Below, piece by piece: positions 10,096-17,719 of a stretch of DNA of 64,000 nt (the stretch's first letter is position 1; each line of letters begins with the position of its first letter). The position numbers and the translations under genes are program-made. The DNA is from Ancylothrix sp036704045 (GTDB lineage: Bacteria > Cyanobacteriota > Cyanobacteriia > Cyanobacteriales > Oscillatoriaceae): positions 310,001 to 374,000 of the forward strand of contig DATNQM010000022.1 of NCBI GenBank assembly GCA_036704045.1, written 5' to 3'. Below the pieces are notes generated by a model. That model saw only the letters and a program-made list of their open reading frames with translations, had not been told where the DNA came from and made no database searches.

Positions 10096-10121
10096 AGTCA
10101 AGTAGTTAAAACTGCTTGACT
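10096..10121. terminator. Hairpin downstream of the tandem-repeat membrane protein
   Basis: An 11-bp stem AGTCAAGTAGT/ACTGCTTGACT (one G-T pair) closes a 4-base loop. It is followed by TTGACGTTTTTG rather than a pure T-run, so termination is likely but not certain. Confidence 0.45.
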
Positions 10122-10190
10122 TTGACGTTTTTGATGGCTGATAGATAAGAAAATTTTATAGGTAACATAAGTTATTTTTGCGTATTTTTT

Positions 10191-10235
10191 GTAGCAAAAT
10201 TTACAGATTTTTAACATTTGGCTATATTCTATATT
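10191..10235 (+). promoter_or_regulatory. Candidate NtcA-dependent promoter for the HPP gene
   Basis: GTAGCAAAATTTAC at 10191-10204 matches the NtcA consensus GTA-N8-TAC exactly. Candidate -10 boxes follow: TATATT at 10223-10228, TATTCT at 10225-10230 and TATATT at 10230-10235, which are 18, 20 and 25 bases after the box; class II NtcA promoters usually have about 20-24. The start codon of the HPP gene is about 115 bases further on. NtcA controls nitrogen genes in cyanobacteria, which fits a nitrite-transport role. The box alone is expected by chance about once per 4 kb. Confidence 0.5.
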
Positions 10236-10350
10236 CAGGAAAAAAAATTGAGCCGGTTCGCTTAGTGTTTGTAAAGAAATGCGCTAAAAGTCGGCTATAA
10301 AAATTTTTTTGTGATGATGAAAGATTAATTTATCAATAAAAAATTAAGCT

Positions 10351-10935
10351 ATGAAAACCAAGCGCTACCAAAGAAACTTTAATAAGTTTTATTTATCTAA
10401 TTTTGTTAATTCAAAAAAGTTGTACCTGGCTTTAAGACGATTCAAAAATAATATTAATAAGGCTGAATTTTTTTCAAGTCGGTATGGTCATATTTGGTTG
10501 TCTTTTTGTGGAAGTTTTTTAGGTATTTCAACGCTAGAAAATATTTCAGGTATTTTTAATTATCCTTTGATTGTGGCGCCTTTTGGGGCGACTTGTGTGC
10601 TGGCTTTTGCAATTCCTGAAAGTCCCCTTGCTCAACCGCGCAATATTATTTGTGGCAATTTTTTAGGGGCTTTGATTGGATTAACTTTTTTTCATTTGTT
10701 TGGATCTCAAGGCTGGGTTATGCCGGCGGCGGTTGCTACAGCAATTGCGGTTATGCAAATCACTAAAACTTTGCATCCAGCGGCCGGTGCGGTGGCTTTA
10801 GTTGCGGTGATGAGTAAGGCGTCTTGGGATTTTTTGTTGAGGCCGGTGTTGTTGGGGTCGATTATTTTGGTAATTTGTACGGTGCTTTTTAATAATTTTG
10901 TGGCGCGAAAATCTTATCCGAAACAATGGTTATAA
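10351..10935 (+). CDS. HPP-family integral membrane protein (nitrite transporter-like)
   Basis: 194 residues with a basic, Asn-rich N-terminus and about four hydrophobic segments from residue ~45 onward. The family blocks are clear: PFGATCVLAF, PLAQPRN and KTLHPAAGAVALVAV. The eponymous His-Pro-Pro is His-Pro-Ala here. Members of this family in cyanobacteria and chloroplasts have been linked to nitrite transport across the membrane. The upstream GTA-N8-TAC box supports a nitrogen role. The next gene, fdhD, runs convergently only 3 bases away. Family call is good; substrate is inferred. Confidence 0.85.
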   Translation: MKTKRYQRNFNKFYLSNFVNSKKLYLALRRFKNNINKAEFFSSRYGHIWLSFCGSFLGISTLENISGIFNYPLIVAPFGATCVLAFAIPESPLAQPRNIICGNFLGALIGLTFFHLFGSQGWVMPAAVATAIAVMQITKTLHPAAGAVALVAVMSKASWDFLLRPVLLGSIILVICTVLFNNFVARKSYPKQWL

Positions 10936-10938
10936 TTG

Positions 10939-11829
10939 TTAATTTTTTGTTGTCGTAATGCGTTCCAAGGCTGAGTAAATATTAAATTTTTGACCTCGTA
11001 AAAACCCAATTAAAGTAATACCAAATTCCTCGGCTAGTTGCACGGCTAAACTGCTGGGTGCAGATACAGCACAGACAACAGGAACACCGGCAACTAAGCA
11101 TTTTTGTAATATTTCAAAACTTGAGCGTCCACTAACTAAAATGATATGGTTATTTAAGGGTAAGGTTTCGTTTAAAAGGGCGGTTCCTATGAGTTTATCA
11201 AGGGCATTATGCCGGCCTACATCTTCGCGTAAGCTAATTAATTCGCCATCAAAATTAAACACGGCGGCTGCATGAAGTCCGCCGGTTGTTGAGAAAACTT
11301 TTTGAGCTTTTCGTAGTTTTTCGGGTAAGTTACAGATAGTTTCACTTGAGATTATTTGCGTTTTTTCAATTGCGGAACATCCGCGCAAATGTAATGATTC
11401 TAAGCTGGTTTTTCCGCACACTCCGCAGGCGCTTGTGGTGTAAAAATGCCGTTCTAAAGAAGTGATTTCGGGCAATAATTCTGAGGCTAATTCGACGTTG
11501 ACGATATTATAGCGGTTGTTGGGGTCCGCTTCTGGGTCTATACAATGAGTGATACGACGGATATCTTGCCGCTGGGTGATGATTCCTTCGCTGTAGAGGA
11601 AGCCGGTGGCTAGTTCAAAATCGTTTCCGGGTGTTCGCATCGTGATTGCGATAGTGCGACGTACTCCACCGGCGATGAGGCGAATTTCTAAGGGTTCCTC
11701 GGTGGTAAGATAGTCTTGGCGGGGGTGGATGTGGTTGTTTTCGACTACCCAAATAGGCGTTTTTATTTTGTTGTTAATGTTGGTGCCGGTGGTTTTTTTC
11801 ATGGTAAAAAGAGGTTTATCCTTTCCCAT
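10939..11829 (-). CDS. fdhD: Formate dehydrogenase accessory sulfurtransferase FdhD
   Basis: FdhD moves sulfur from IscS to the molybdenum cofactor of formate-dehydrogenase-type enzymes and is needed for their activity. The redox cysteine motif CGVCG is at residues 135-139. Other conserved parts are RTPGNDFELATGFLYSEGII and GLHAAAVF...REDVGRHNALDKLIG. 296 residues from ATG 11829; a second ATG at 11802 is possible, because the first ~25 residues are not conserved-looking. It lies close to the large molybdopterin oxidoreductase on the same strand, with only the small HicB gene and a repeat between them. Confidence 0.95.
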   Translation of the reverse strand: MGKDKPLFTMKKTTGTNINNKIKTPIWVVENNHIHPRQDYLTTEEPLEIRLIAGGVRRTIAITMRTPGNDFELATGFLYSEGIITQRQDIRRITHCIDPEADPNNRYNIVNVELASELLPEITSLERHFYTTSACGVCGKTSLESLHLRGCSAIEKTQIISSETICNLPEKLRKAQKVFSTTGGLHAAAVFNFDGELISLREDVGRHNALDKLIGTALLNETLPLNNHIILVSGRSSFEILQKCLVAGVPVVCAVSAPSSLAVQLAEEFGITLIGFLRGQKFNIYSALERITTTKN

Positions 11830-11942
11830 TATTTCATGTTTGGGTGGAAAGTTAAGTTTACGATAAAGAGAGAAGGCCAGTTTCTTAACCTTTTCAGGGA
11901 GTTAAAAATTGGCTTTCTTTACGTTTGGATGCCGGCTATAAA

Positions 11943-12149
11943 CTAAACTTCTACATATTCACAAAGCGTCAAAAGTTGCATAATTGGTTCCCCATTTAAC
12001 TGCATTCCTTCTAAATGAAATTCAATTGCTTCTCGAATTGCTTGCTCGATTTCTTCTAGCGTATCACGCACTGCAATACACCCCGGTAAATCAGGTACAT
12101 AAGCTGAATAATTACCTTCAGCTTTTTCGATCACCACTGCATAAAGCAT
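11943..12149 (-). CDS. hicB: HicB-family antitoxin (orphan)
   Basis: 68 residues forming the partial RNase H-like fold of the HicB family: AVVIEKAEGNYSAYVPDLPG, then CIAVRDTLEEIEQAIREAIEFHLEGM. HicB antitoxins neutralise the mRNA-cleaving toxin HicA, usually encoded just upstream. Here the ATG overlaps the stop of a hicA remnant (TAATG), but only the last few codons of hicA survive. The C-terminus is short and has no obvious DNA-binding domain. It is therefore probably an orphan antitoxin. Confidence 0.85.
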   Translation of the reverse strand: MLYAVVIEKAEGNYSAYVPDLPGCIAVRDTLEEIEQAIREAIEFHLEGMQLNGEPIMQLLTLCEYVEV

Positions 12150-12202
12150 TAGTTATTTTCCTCCAATTGTGCTTGTTTATAAATACTGTTCAGAGTTCCA
12201 AC
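12149..12202 (-). pseudogene. hicA: Remnant of a HicA toxin gene (3' end only)
   Basis: Reading the minus strand into the hicB start gives VGTLNSIYKQAQLEENN and then TAA at 12149-12151. This matches the C-terminal end of HicA proteins (GTLRSILKQAGL-type). Upstream the frame continues only as repeat-derived codons (T-P-V-K-T-G-G-G-A-G-G) to an in-frame TAG, with no start codon. The dsRBD-like core and the catalytic histidine are gone. The break coincides with the edge of the palindromic element at 12202-12386. Confidence 0.7.
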
Positions 12203-12386
12203 GCCACCCGCGCCGCCACCGGTTTTAACCGGTGTCTACTAAAATAAAACCCCCTCCGGGGTTTGAGGTTATTGGTGAGAATTGTGTTTAGTTGGTATCG
12301 GGCAAAAAATCCAATTTTTTAACCCCCTCCGGGGGTTTTCTTATTCGTGTAGACACCGGTTAAAACCGGTAGCGATGCTGGTGGCG
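12202..12386. repeat. Palindromic MITE-like element with inverted ends
   Basis: A 22-bp perfect inverted repeat (12218-12239 and 12349-12370) extends outward imperfectly to about 38 bp at each end (12202-12239 and 12349-12386, about 34 of 38 positions pairing). Inside are two small palindromes with the core AACCCCCTCCGGGGTT (12248-12263 and 12321-12337). No open reading frame is present. The whole 185 bp could fold into one long hairpin. It fills the space between the hicA remnant and the oxidoreductase stop codon. Confidence 0.75.
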
Positions 12387-12394
12387 AAAGAGGC

Positions 12395-14761
12395 TTAACC
12401 CCCAATTTTCTCCAACCTTACCAACGCATTATAATCAGGAATTCCCACTTGGGGAGAACGCTTATGCCGGTCTAATAAAACATTACCTTCCGGCCAATGT
12501 ACCTGTAAATTACCCGGTAAAACTTCCGCCATATAAACCTTCCCGCAATATTCCCCAAACTCATTTTTTAAAATTACCGCATCCCCCTCATTTAACCCTA
12601 ACTTATCCGCATCTTTCCCACACATATAAATCGCCTCCCGATAGGCGCCGGTGATGGCATCTTTCTTTTCTTGAACCATACTATTAAACTGCTTTCCGCG
12701 TCGCGTTGTCACCCGAAACATACCCACCGGCAACTCCGCCATCACCGGCAAAGAAAAAGCCGTAAAATGTGCCTTCCCATCCTCTGTCGGAAACTTCCAC
12801 CCCGCACACAAATGTTCACCCCCATATTGAAACTGATCTCCTGCTTTTTTCAAATCCTGAATACCATCATAAAAGGGCACTACTTTTGCAATTTCCTCTC
12901 GCATTGCAGCCGTATTTTCAAACTGCAACTTATCCGCAATATCTGGACGAACACGACGTGCTAAATCTAACATCATCTCCCATTCTGGACGCGCTTCGCC
13001 TATTCTTCGCCCTTCAATTTCGGGACTAAAAATAATCCGTCGTTCCGTACTCGTTGAAGTCACACCACCCGGAATTTCATAACGAGTGGTAGCCGGTAAT
13101 AAAACCACCGTTTCTGCCGGTTCAATTAACATCTGACTTGTCAACACAATATCACAATGCACCCGCAAAGGAACCCGCCCTAAAGCTTCTTCTACATACT
13201 CAGGATCGGGCATAACTTCCTGCCAATTTCCGCCAATAGAAAATAACACATCCAGCTTATTTTCATAGGCTTTATCAATCATTTCTGAAGCGATCATTCC
13301 CTGAGTTGCCGGCACTTCAAAGCCCCAAATTTTGCTCAATTCCTTTGCATTCTCACAATTAATAGCTTTACCGCCCGGAAACGCCGTCGCATAAGCACCC
13401 ATTTCCGCACCGCCTTGCACCCCAGAATGCCCGCGAATTGGCATTAACCCGCAGCCTTCCCGCCCGATAAAGCCTTTTGTGAGAGCGAGATTTATAATAC
13501 TCCTCACATTGTCTTCACCGCATTGATGTTGCGTAATTCCCATACTCCAGACAAATACAGCATTTTTTGCCTCGCCAACCATCTTGGCAAACTCCAACAT
13601 TTCCTCACGGTTACTGCCAGAATTTTGTTCTAATTCTTCCCAAGTTTGACGTTCTAATTCGGCTTTCAATGCTTCAAAATTACTCGTATAATTTTGGATA
13701 AAATTTTCATCAAGCCAATTATTTGCTATCAAGTGCTTAAGTGTGCCGTTAATAAATGCCTGATCTCCCCCAACATTTACGAGGAAAAATCGCTCGGCAA
13801 ATTTGGTGCCAAACAATGCACTTTCGGGAATGGAAGGAACCCAATATCTTTCCATTCCTGGTTCTTTATAGCTGTTAATAACGACGATTTTTGTACCGGC
13901 TTTTTTTGCCCAATGTAAATACTTAACTGTCACCGGCTGATTGTTGGCAACATTGGAACCAATAAATACTAATAAATCTGTGCCTATCCAATCTTTATAA
14001 GAACAAGTTGTAGCTGCAACTCCCAAGGCTGATTTTAAACCGGCTGTGCTAGGAGAGTGACAAATTCTTGCTGCATTATCTATGGAATTTGTACCCATTG
14101 CGCGTACGGCTTTTTGTACTGCATAATAGGTTTCATTAGGAATTCCGCGACTAGTGAGATAAAATCCAATTCTGTCTTCTTGGGTTTGCAGAGAAATGGC
14201 GGCCGGTACGTTGTCTCGGACGATACCAGAAAGGCAATCCTCCTGTGGTTGCTCCTCCCTCTGGGGTTGGGTGAAAATAGCCGCAGTTAAGGAGTTGCGA
14301 CACCTATTTTCATTACTTTTATGAATATAATTTGCAATTAAATCTAATGCTTCATTCCAACTTATTCGACGAAAAACGGCTTCTCCTTTTTGACGAATCA
14401 TAGGATAGGGTAATCGTCCTAAATCTCGTAATTCTTTACTATTTTTTTGTTTTAAGGCTGATATATTTTCTAATAAGATTGTATCGAGGGCTGGCATGGT
14501 ATTTAATCTTAGTAACCTCAGCCTAACATTACAAACATGGATACCATTTGTTGTCCAATCTTTCATGCCAGTTGTCCCCAAAGCGCAACCGTCACAAACT
14601 CCTTCATTTAAGATTTTCCAAGCGTAGGGAAATTCGTCAAAATTTTCAAAGATGGCGCGGAAAACTTCCCAATAATTATTAGGGTATTGTTCACCTAGTC
14701 CAAAGGGTTTCCAAGTTGCCCACAGTTCGGGTGTCCAGAATTTTTGGGGTTGTTTTAACAT
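12395..14761 (-). CDS. FdhF/YdeP-type molybdopterin oxidoreductase
   Basis: 788-residue cytoplasmic molybdopterin enzyme of the YdeP-like formate dehydrogenase alpha-subunit family. The N-terminus has the family block with a short cysteine motif (EGVCDGCALG, about residues 53-62). Then come VFRRISWNEALDLIANYI, the long molybdopterin-binding region (LLVFIGSNVANNQPVTVKYLHWAKK, GEDNVRSIINLALTKGFIGREGCGL), and the C-terminal molybdopterin dinucleotide domain (RRGKQFNSMVQ...). No signal peptide or TAT motif. The usual electron-transfer subunits are not encoded next to it. FdhD nearby on the same strand would provide cofactor sulfuration. The substrate of this family is unproven; formate is only one possibility. 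Confidence 0.9.
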   Translation of the reverse strand: MLKQPQKFWTPELWATWKPFGLGEQYPNNYWEVFRAIFENFDEFPYAWKILNEGVCDGCALGTTGMKDWTTNGIHVCNVRLRLLRLNTMPALDTILLENISALKQKNSKELRDLGRLPYPMIRQKGEAVFRRISWNEALDLIANYIHKSNENRCRNSLTAAIFTQPQREEQPQEDCLSGIVRDNVPAAISLQTQEDRIGFYLTSRGIPNETYYAVQKAVRAMGTNSIDNAARICHSPSTAGLKSALGVAATTCSYKDWIGTDLLVFIGSNVANNQPVTVKYLHWAKKAGTKIVVINSYKEPGMERYWVPSIPESALFGTKFAERFFLVNVGGDQAFINGTLKHLIANNWLDENFIQNYTSNFEALKAELERQTWEELEQNSGSNREEMLEFAKMVGEAKNAVFVWSMGITQHQCGEDNVRSIINLALTKGFIGREGCGLMPIRGHSGVQGGAEMGAYATAFPGGKAINCENAKELSKIWGFEVPATQGMIASEMIDKAYENKLDVLFSIGGNWQEVMPDPEYVEEALGRVPLRVHCDIVLTSQMLIEPAETVVLLPATTRYEIPGGVTSTSTERRIIFSPEIEGRRIGEARPEWEMMLDLARRVRPDIADKLQFENTAAMREEIAKVVPFYDGIQDLKKAGDQFQYGGEHLCAGWKFPTEDGKAHFTAFSLPVMAELPVGMFRVTTRRGKQFNSMVQEKKDAITGAYREAIYMCGKDADKLGLNEGDAVILKNEFGEYCGKVYMAEVLPGNLQVHWPEGNVLLDRHKRSPQVGIPDYNALVRLEKIGG

Positions 14762-15244
14762 TTTGGTTTGGGGTAGAGTTTGGGGTTATTTTATCAGTTT
14801 TTAAGGACAAATTAATGTGTAGGGTTAGGTTTGGATGGGGATTTTTTTGTGTTTATGGCGCTGTTTATTCAGGTTATTGCTTGTCTTGCTGATTTGAGTT
14901 AGGGAATACTTTTAATGTGTGCGGGTGGCCGGTGTGTGGAAAAATGATTTTTAATAGGTATTGGAAAATTGGGTAATATTTCAAGGTTTTTCTATCATAG
15001 ATATAACTTTATTAAAAATCTGAAGTAATTTCATGAAAATTTAGGTGCTTTTTTATGAAAATCTATATATCCTTCTGAACGTTTGCTGGAAAACTGACCC
15101 CTTAGAAAAGATGATTTTCGGCTGGTTTAGGTTTTAATGCCGGCATTACAAACTTTAAACAAAAATAAGCTATTTTCCGGCACCTTAAGCTACGCTATAA
15201 AGTCGCAAGTTATGATAGAAAACTGAACTAATGAGGAGTTTAAT
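14762..15244. other. Intergenic spacer between divergent genes
   Basis: 483 AT-rich bases without a convincing gene on either strand. It must hold the promoters of the oxidoreductase (-) and the CAP-RTX gene (+). A good ribosome binding site, GAGGAG at 15233-15238, precedes the ATG at 15245. Confidence 0.6.
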
Positions 15245-17233
15245 ATGGCTAACCTAGAATTAACCACCGAAATTGTCGGTTTAATTAATTTACAGCGCAG
15301 TCGTGCCGGTCTGTTGCCTTTAAGTATCGATACCCAACTTGGTAATGCAGCGCAACTACAAAGCACTGATATGGCGCTGAATGACTTTTTTGCTCAGAAT
15401 GGCTCGAACGGTTCTACACCGGCCAGTAGAATTACAAGTGTTGGCTACAATTTTACCACTTACGCACAAAATATTGCTGCCGGTCAAACCACCCCACAAG
15501 AAGTTGTAAATTATTGGTTTAGTAATGCGGAAGGTACGAATTTACTTAAATCTGATGTTGATAATATTGGTGTAGGATTTTATTTACTTCCCAACGATAC
15601 CGGCAATTTTAATCGTAGTTATTATTGGACAGTTGTAGTTGCAAAACGTGCTGTTTCTGACACCGGCACTGTTATTCCTGGCAACCTTGAAGACCCCAAT
15701 TCTCTAACAGGTACGGAAGGCGCTAATACCATTGTTGGCGGACAATTAAATGATACCTTGGTAGGCAATACAGTTAATGATTATATCCTTGCTTTGCCAG
15801 GAGATGATTTTATTGATGGTCAACCGGGAGATGATACTTTAGGTGGCAACCAAGGCAATGATGTTATTTTTGGAGATTTAGGAAATGATCTTATTTTAGG
15901 TGGTCAAGATAACGATGTTTTAAATGGCGAAAGAGGCAATGATTCGATTTATGGTAGTAACGGAAATGATACGACTTTTGGAGGGTTAGATAATGATTTT
16001 ATTGATGGTGGCGATGGCGATGACCGACTAGAAGGTGATTTAGGTTTAGATACAATTTTAGGTCAAGCTGGAAATGATTATTTAGCCGGTGGACAAGATA
16101 ACGATTATCTCGATGGTGGGGAGGGAAATAATGTTTTGTCAGGCGATAGTGGTGATGATTTTTTGCTTACTAAAAGCGGTGATGATAACTTGCTTGGCGG
16201 TAGCGGAAATGATTATATGGATGCAGGAGAAGGCGGTGTAAATTATTTACAAGGAGATGATGGAAACGATACGCTTTTAGCCGGTGCCGGTGCGGATACA
16301 ATGATGGGAGGAAGTGGGGATGATTATGCAATTGCCGGCGGGGGAAATGATTCTTTGGATGGTTCGGCTGGCAGTGATACTTTGTTTGGAAATCTTGGAA
16401 TTGATACAATTTTAGGTGGTGGAGAAGATGACTTTTTGTTTGGCGGAAAAGATGGTGATTTAATTAATGGTGGTGTTGGAAATGACCTTTTTAATGGCAA
16501 TGTTGGCAATGATACTTTGTTTGGTGCCGATGGAAATGATCAAGGTTTTGGTGGGCAAGATGCCGATCTTTTGTTTGGTGAATTAGGCGATGATACTTTA
16601 AGTGCCGGTCAAGGAAATGATACGGTTATTGGTGGTTCAAATAAGGATAATTTGTATGGGGGAGATGGCAATGATTTGATTTATGGCAATTATATTGATG
16701 ATACAATTGTTGCCAGTTTAAGTAATGATTCTGTTGCCGGAGTTGGCGGTGGTGATACTCTTTATGGCAACTTAGGAGATGATACTTTGCGGGGTGGTTC
16801 TTCGGGGGATGCTTTTTATGGTGGTCAGGGCAATGATAGTATTTTTGGAGAATCGGGAAATGATACAATTTTTGGCGATTTAGGAAATGATACTATTATT
16901 GGTGGTGATGGAAGTGATACTATTGCCCTACAAGTTGGCGGTGTAGATCGAGTGGAAGATTTCTTGAGGGGGTCTGACTTTTTCTATTTAGGAACTTTGA
17001 CCTTTGAAAATTTAGTTTTCCAACAAGGCAATGAAGGGGCTTCCGAAATTTATGTGAAAATTCCCATTGAAACTACTCTTTCTGGTGGTGGAAAAAATAA
17101 CCAACCTGCGGAACCTCAGTTTAGAAATGAACTATTAGCAACAGTGGTAGGTGTACAAGCCGAAAACTTCGGTGAAAGTGACTTTATTACCACTTTTGCT
17201 GATACTATGGCCGGTTCAACAGCGCCAGCCTAA
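15245..17233 (+). CDS. Secreted CAP-domain protein with RTX calcium-binding repeats
   Basis: 662 residues. Residues 1-140 form a CAP/SCP (YkwD-like) domain: LINLQRSRAGLLPLSID, then QSTDMALNDFF and AAGQTTPQEVVNYWF, then NIGVGFY. The two histidines usual in CAP domains are missing: FFSH-type is FFAQ, and the second is replaced in EGTNLLKSDV. From about 150 to 580 there are tandem RTX nonapeptides of the GGxGxDxxx type, which bind Ca2+ after export. There is no Sec signal peptide; RTX proteins are exported by type I secretion with a C-terminal signal, which fits here. The start has a strong ribosome binding site. Transporter genes are not adjacent. Confidence 0.9.
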   Translation: MANLELTTEIVGLINLQRSRAGLLPLSIDTQLGNAAQLQSTDMALNDFFAQNGSNGSTPASRITSVGYNFTTYAQNIAAGQTTPQEVVNYWFSNAEGTNLLKSDVDNIGVGFYLLPNDTGNFNRSYYWTVVVAKRAVSDTGTVIPGNLEDPNSLTGTEGANTIVGGQLNDTLVGNTVNDYILALPGDDFIDGQPGDDTLGGNQGNDVIFGDLGNDLILGGQDNDVLNGERGNDSIYGSNGNDTTFGGLDNDFIDGGDGDDRLEGDLGLDTILGQAGNDYLAGGQDNDYLDGGEGNNVLSGDSGDDFLLTKSGDDNLLGGSGNDYMDAGEGGVNYLQGDDGNDTLLAGAGADTMMGGSGDDYAIAGGGNDSLDGSAGSDTLFGNLGIDTILGGGEDDFLFGGKDGDLINGGVGNDLFNGNVGNDTLFGADGNDQGFGGQDADLLFGELGDDTLSAGQGNDTVIGGSNKDNLYGGDGNDLIYGNYIDDTIVASLSNDSVAGVGGGDTLYGNLGDDTLRGGSSGDAFYGGQGNDSIFGESGNDTIFGDLGNDTIIGGDGSDTIALQVGGVDRVEDFLRGSDFFYLGTLTFENLVFQQGNEGASEIYVKIPIETTLSGGGKNNQPAEPQFRNELLATVVGVQAENFGESDFITTFADTMAGSTAPA

Positions 17234-17342
17234 AACGACTTATCGAGAGTCTTTTAACAGCCTTTGAGTTGGGTTAAACCAAAGTGCAACCCAATTTACT
17301 TTTGTACTTTTCCTTAGTTTTTAAAAACTTAGAAACAAGAAA

Positions 17343-17372
17343 AAGCCCGGTTTTATTAACAAAACCGGGCTT
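17343..17372. terminator. Bidirectional terminator between CAP-RTX gene and a small gene
   Basis: A perfect 12-bp stem AAGCCCGGTTTT/AAAACCGGGCTT (17343-17354 and 17361-17372) has a 6-base loop and A/T flanks. It serves the + gene ending at 17233 and the small - gene ending at 17378. Confidence 0.85.
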
Positions 17373-17377
17373 TAAAA

Positions 17378-17524
17378 TTAGGCTTTACGACGTTCTTTTT
17401 TCTCTTTCATTTGACGCCGACGATCTGTCCATTCCGCAGCAGTTAAATAAGCAACTCCGCCGGTGACGATCATCATTAAACCTAAAGCTAAATAAACCAA
17501 AACAGAAAAAGCAGTAGTCTCCAT
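17378..17524 (-). CDS. Small single-pass membrane protein, 48 residues
   Basis: An ATG at 17524 opens 48 codons ending in TAA at 17378. The protein has one hydrophobic helix (about 5-28: AFSVLVYLALGLMMIVTGGV) followed by a highly basic tail (EWTDRRRQMKEKKERRKA), so by the positive-inside rule the tail faces the cytoplasm. A terminator lies right behind the stop. Codon use and the helix-plus-basic-tail design make it a likely real gene of the kind seen among small thylakoid or plasma-membrane proteins. I cannot name the family. No strong ribosome binding site is seen. Confidence 0.7.
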   Translation of the reverse strand: METTAFSVLVYLALGLMMIVTGGVAYLTAAEWTDRRRQMKEKKERRKA

Positions 17525-17719
17525 AGTGTTTGTAAGTTGTTGATTGTTTGCCGGTGAAAGTTAGAGTAGTTATTGTTTATTTGTGGAGGCTAATGTTTTG
17601 CCCACTCTTCACAATTATATTAAAAATTTACCCTATTATCTCACCAGCTTTTTGAGAGGGGTTTTTGATCGGAAAGCTTAGCCCCTCTGCTTTTGGATAG
17701 TATGCGGTTACTGTTCAAC

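Noticed and set aside
15780..16930. Dense short tandem repeats that could suggest a CRISPR-like or satellite array
   Set aside because: They are in-frame RTX nonapeptide codons of one long gene; repeat units vary at third positions and there are no spacers.
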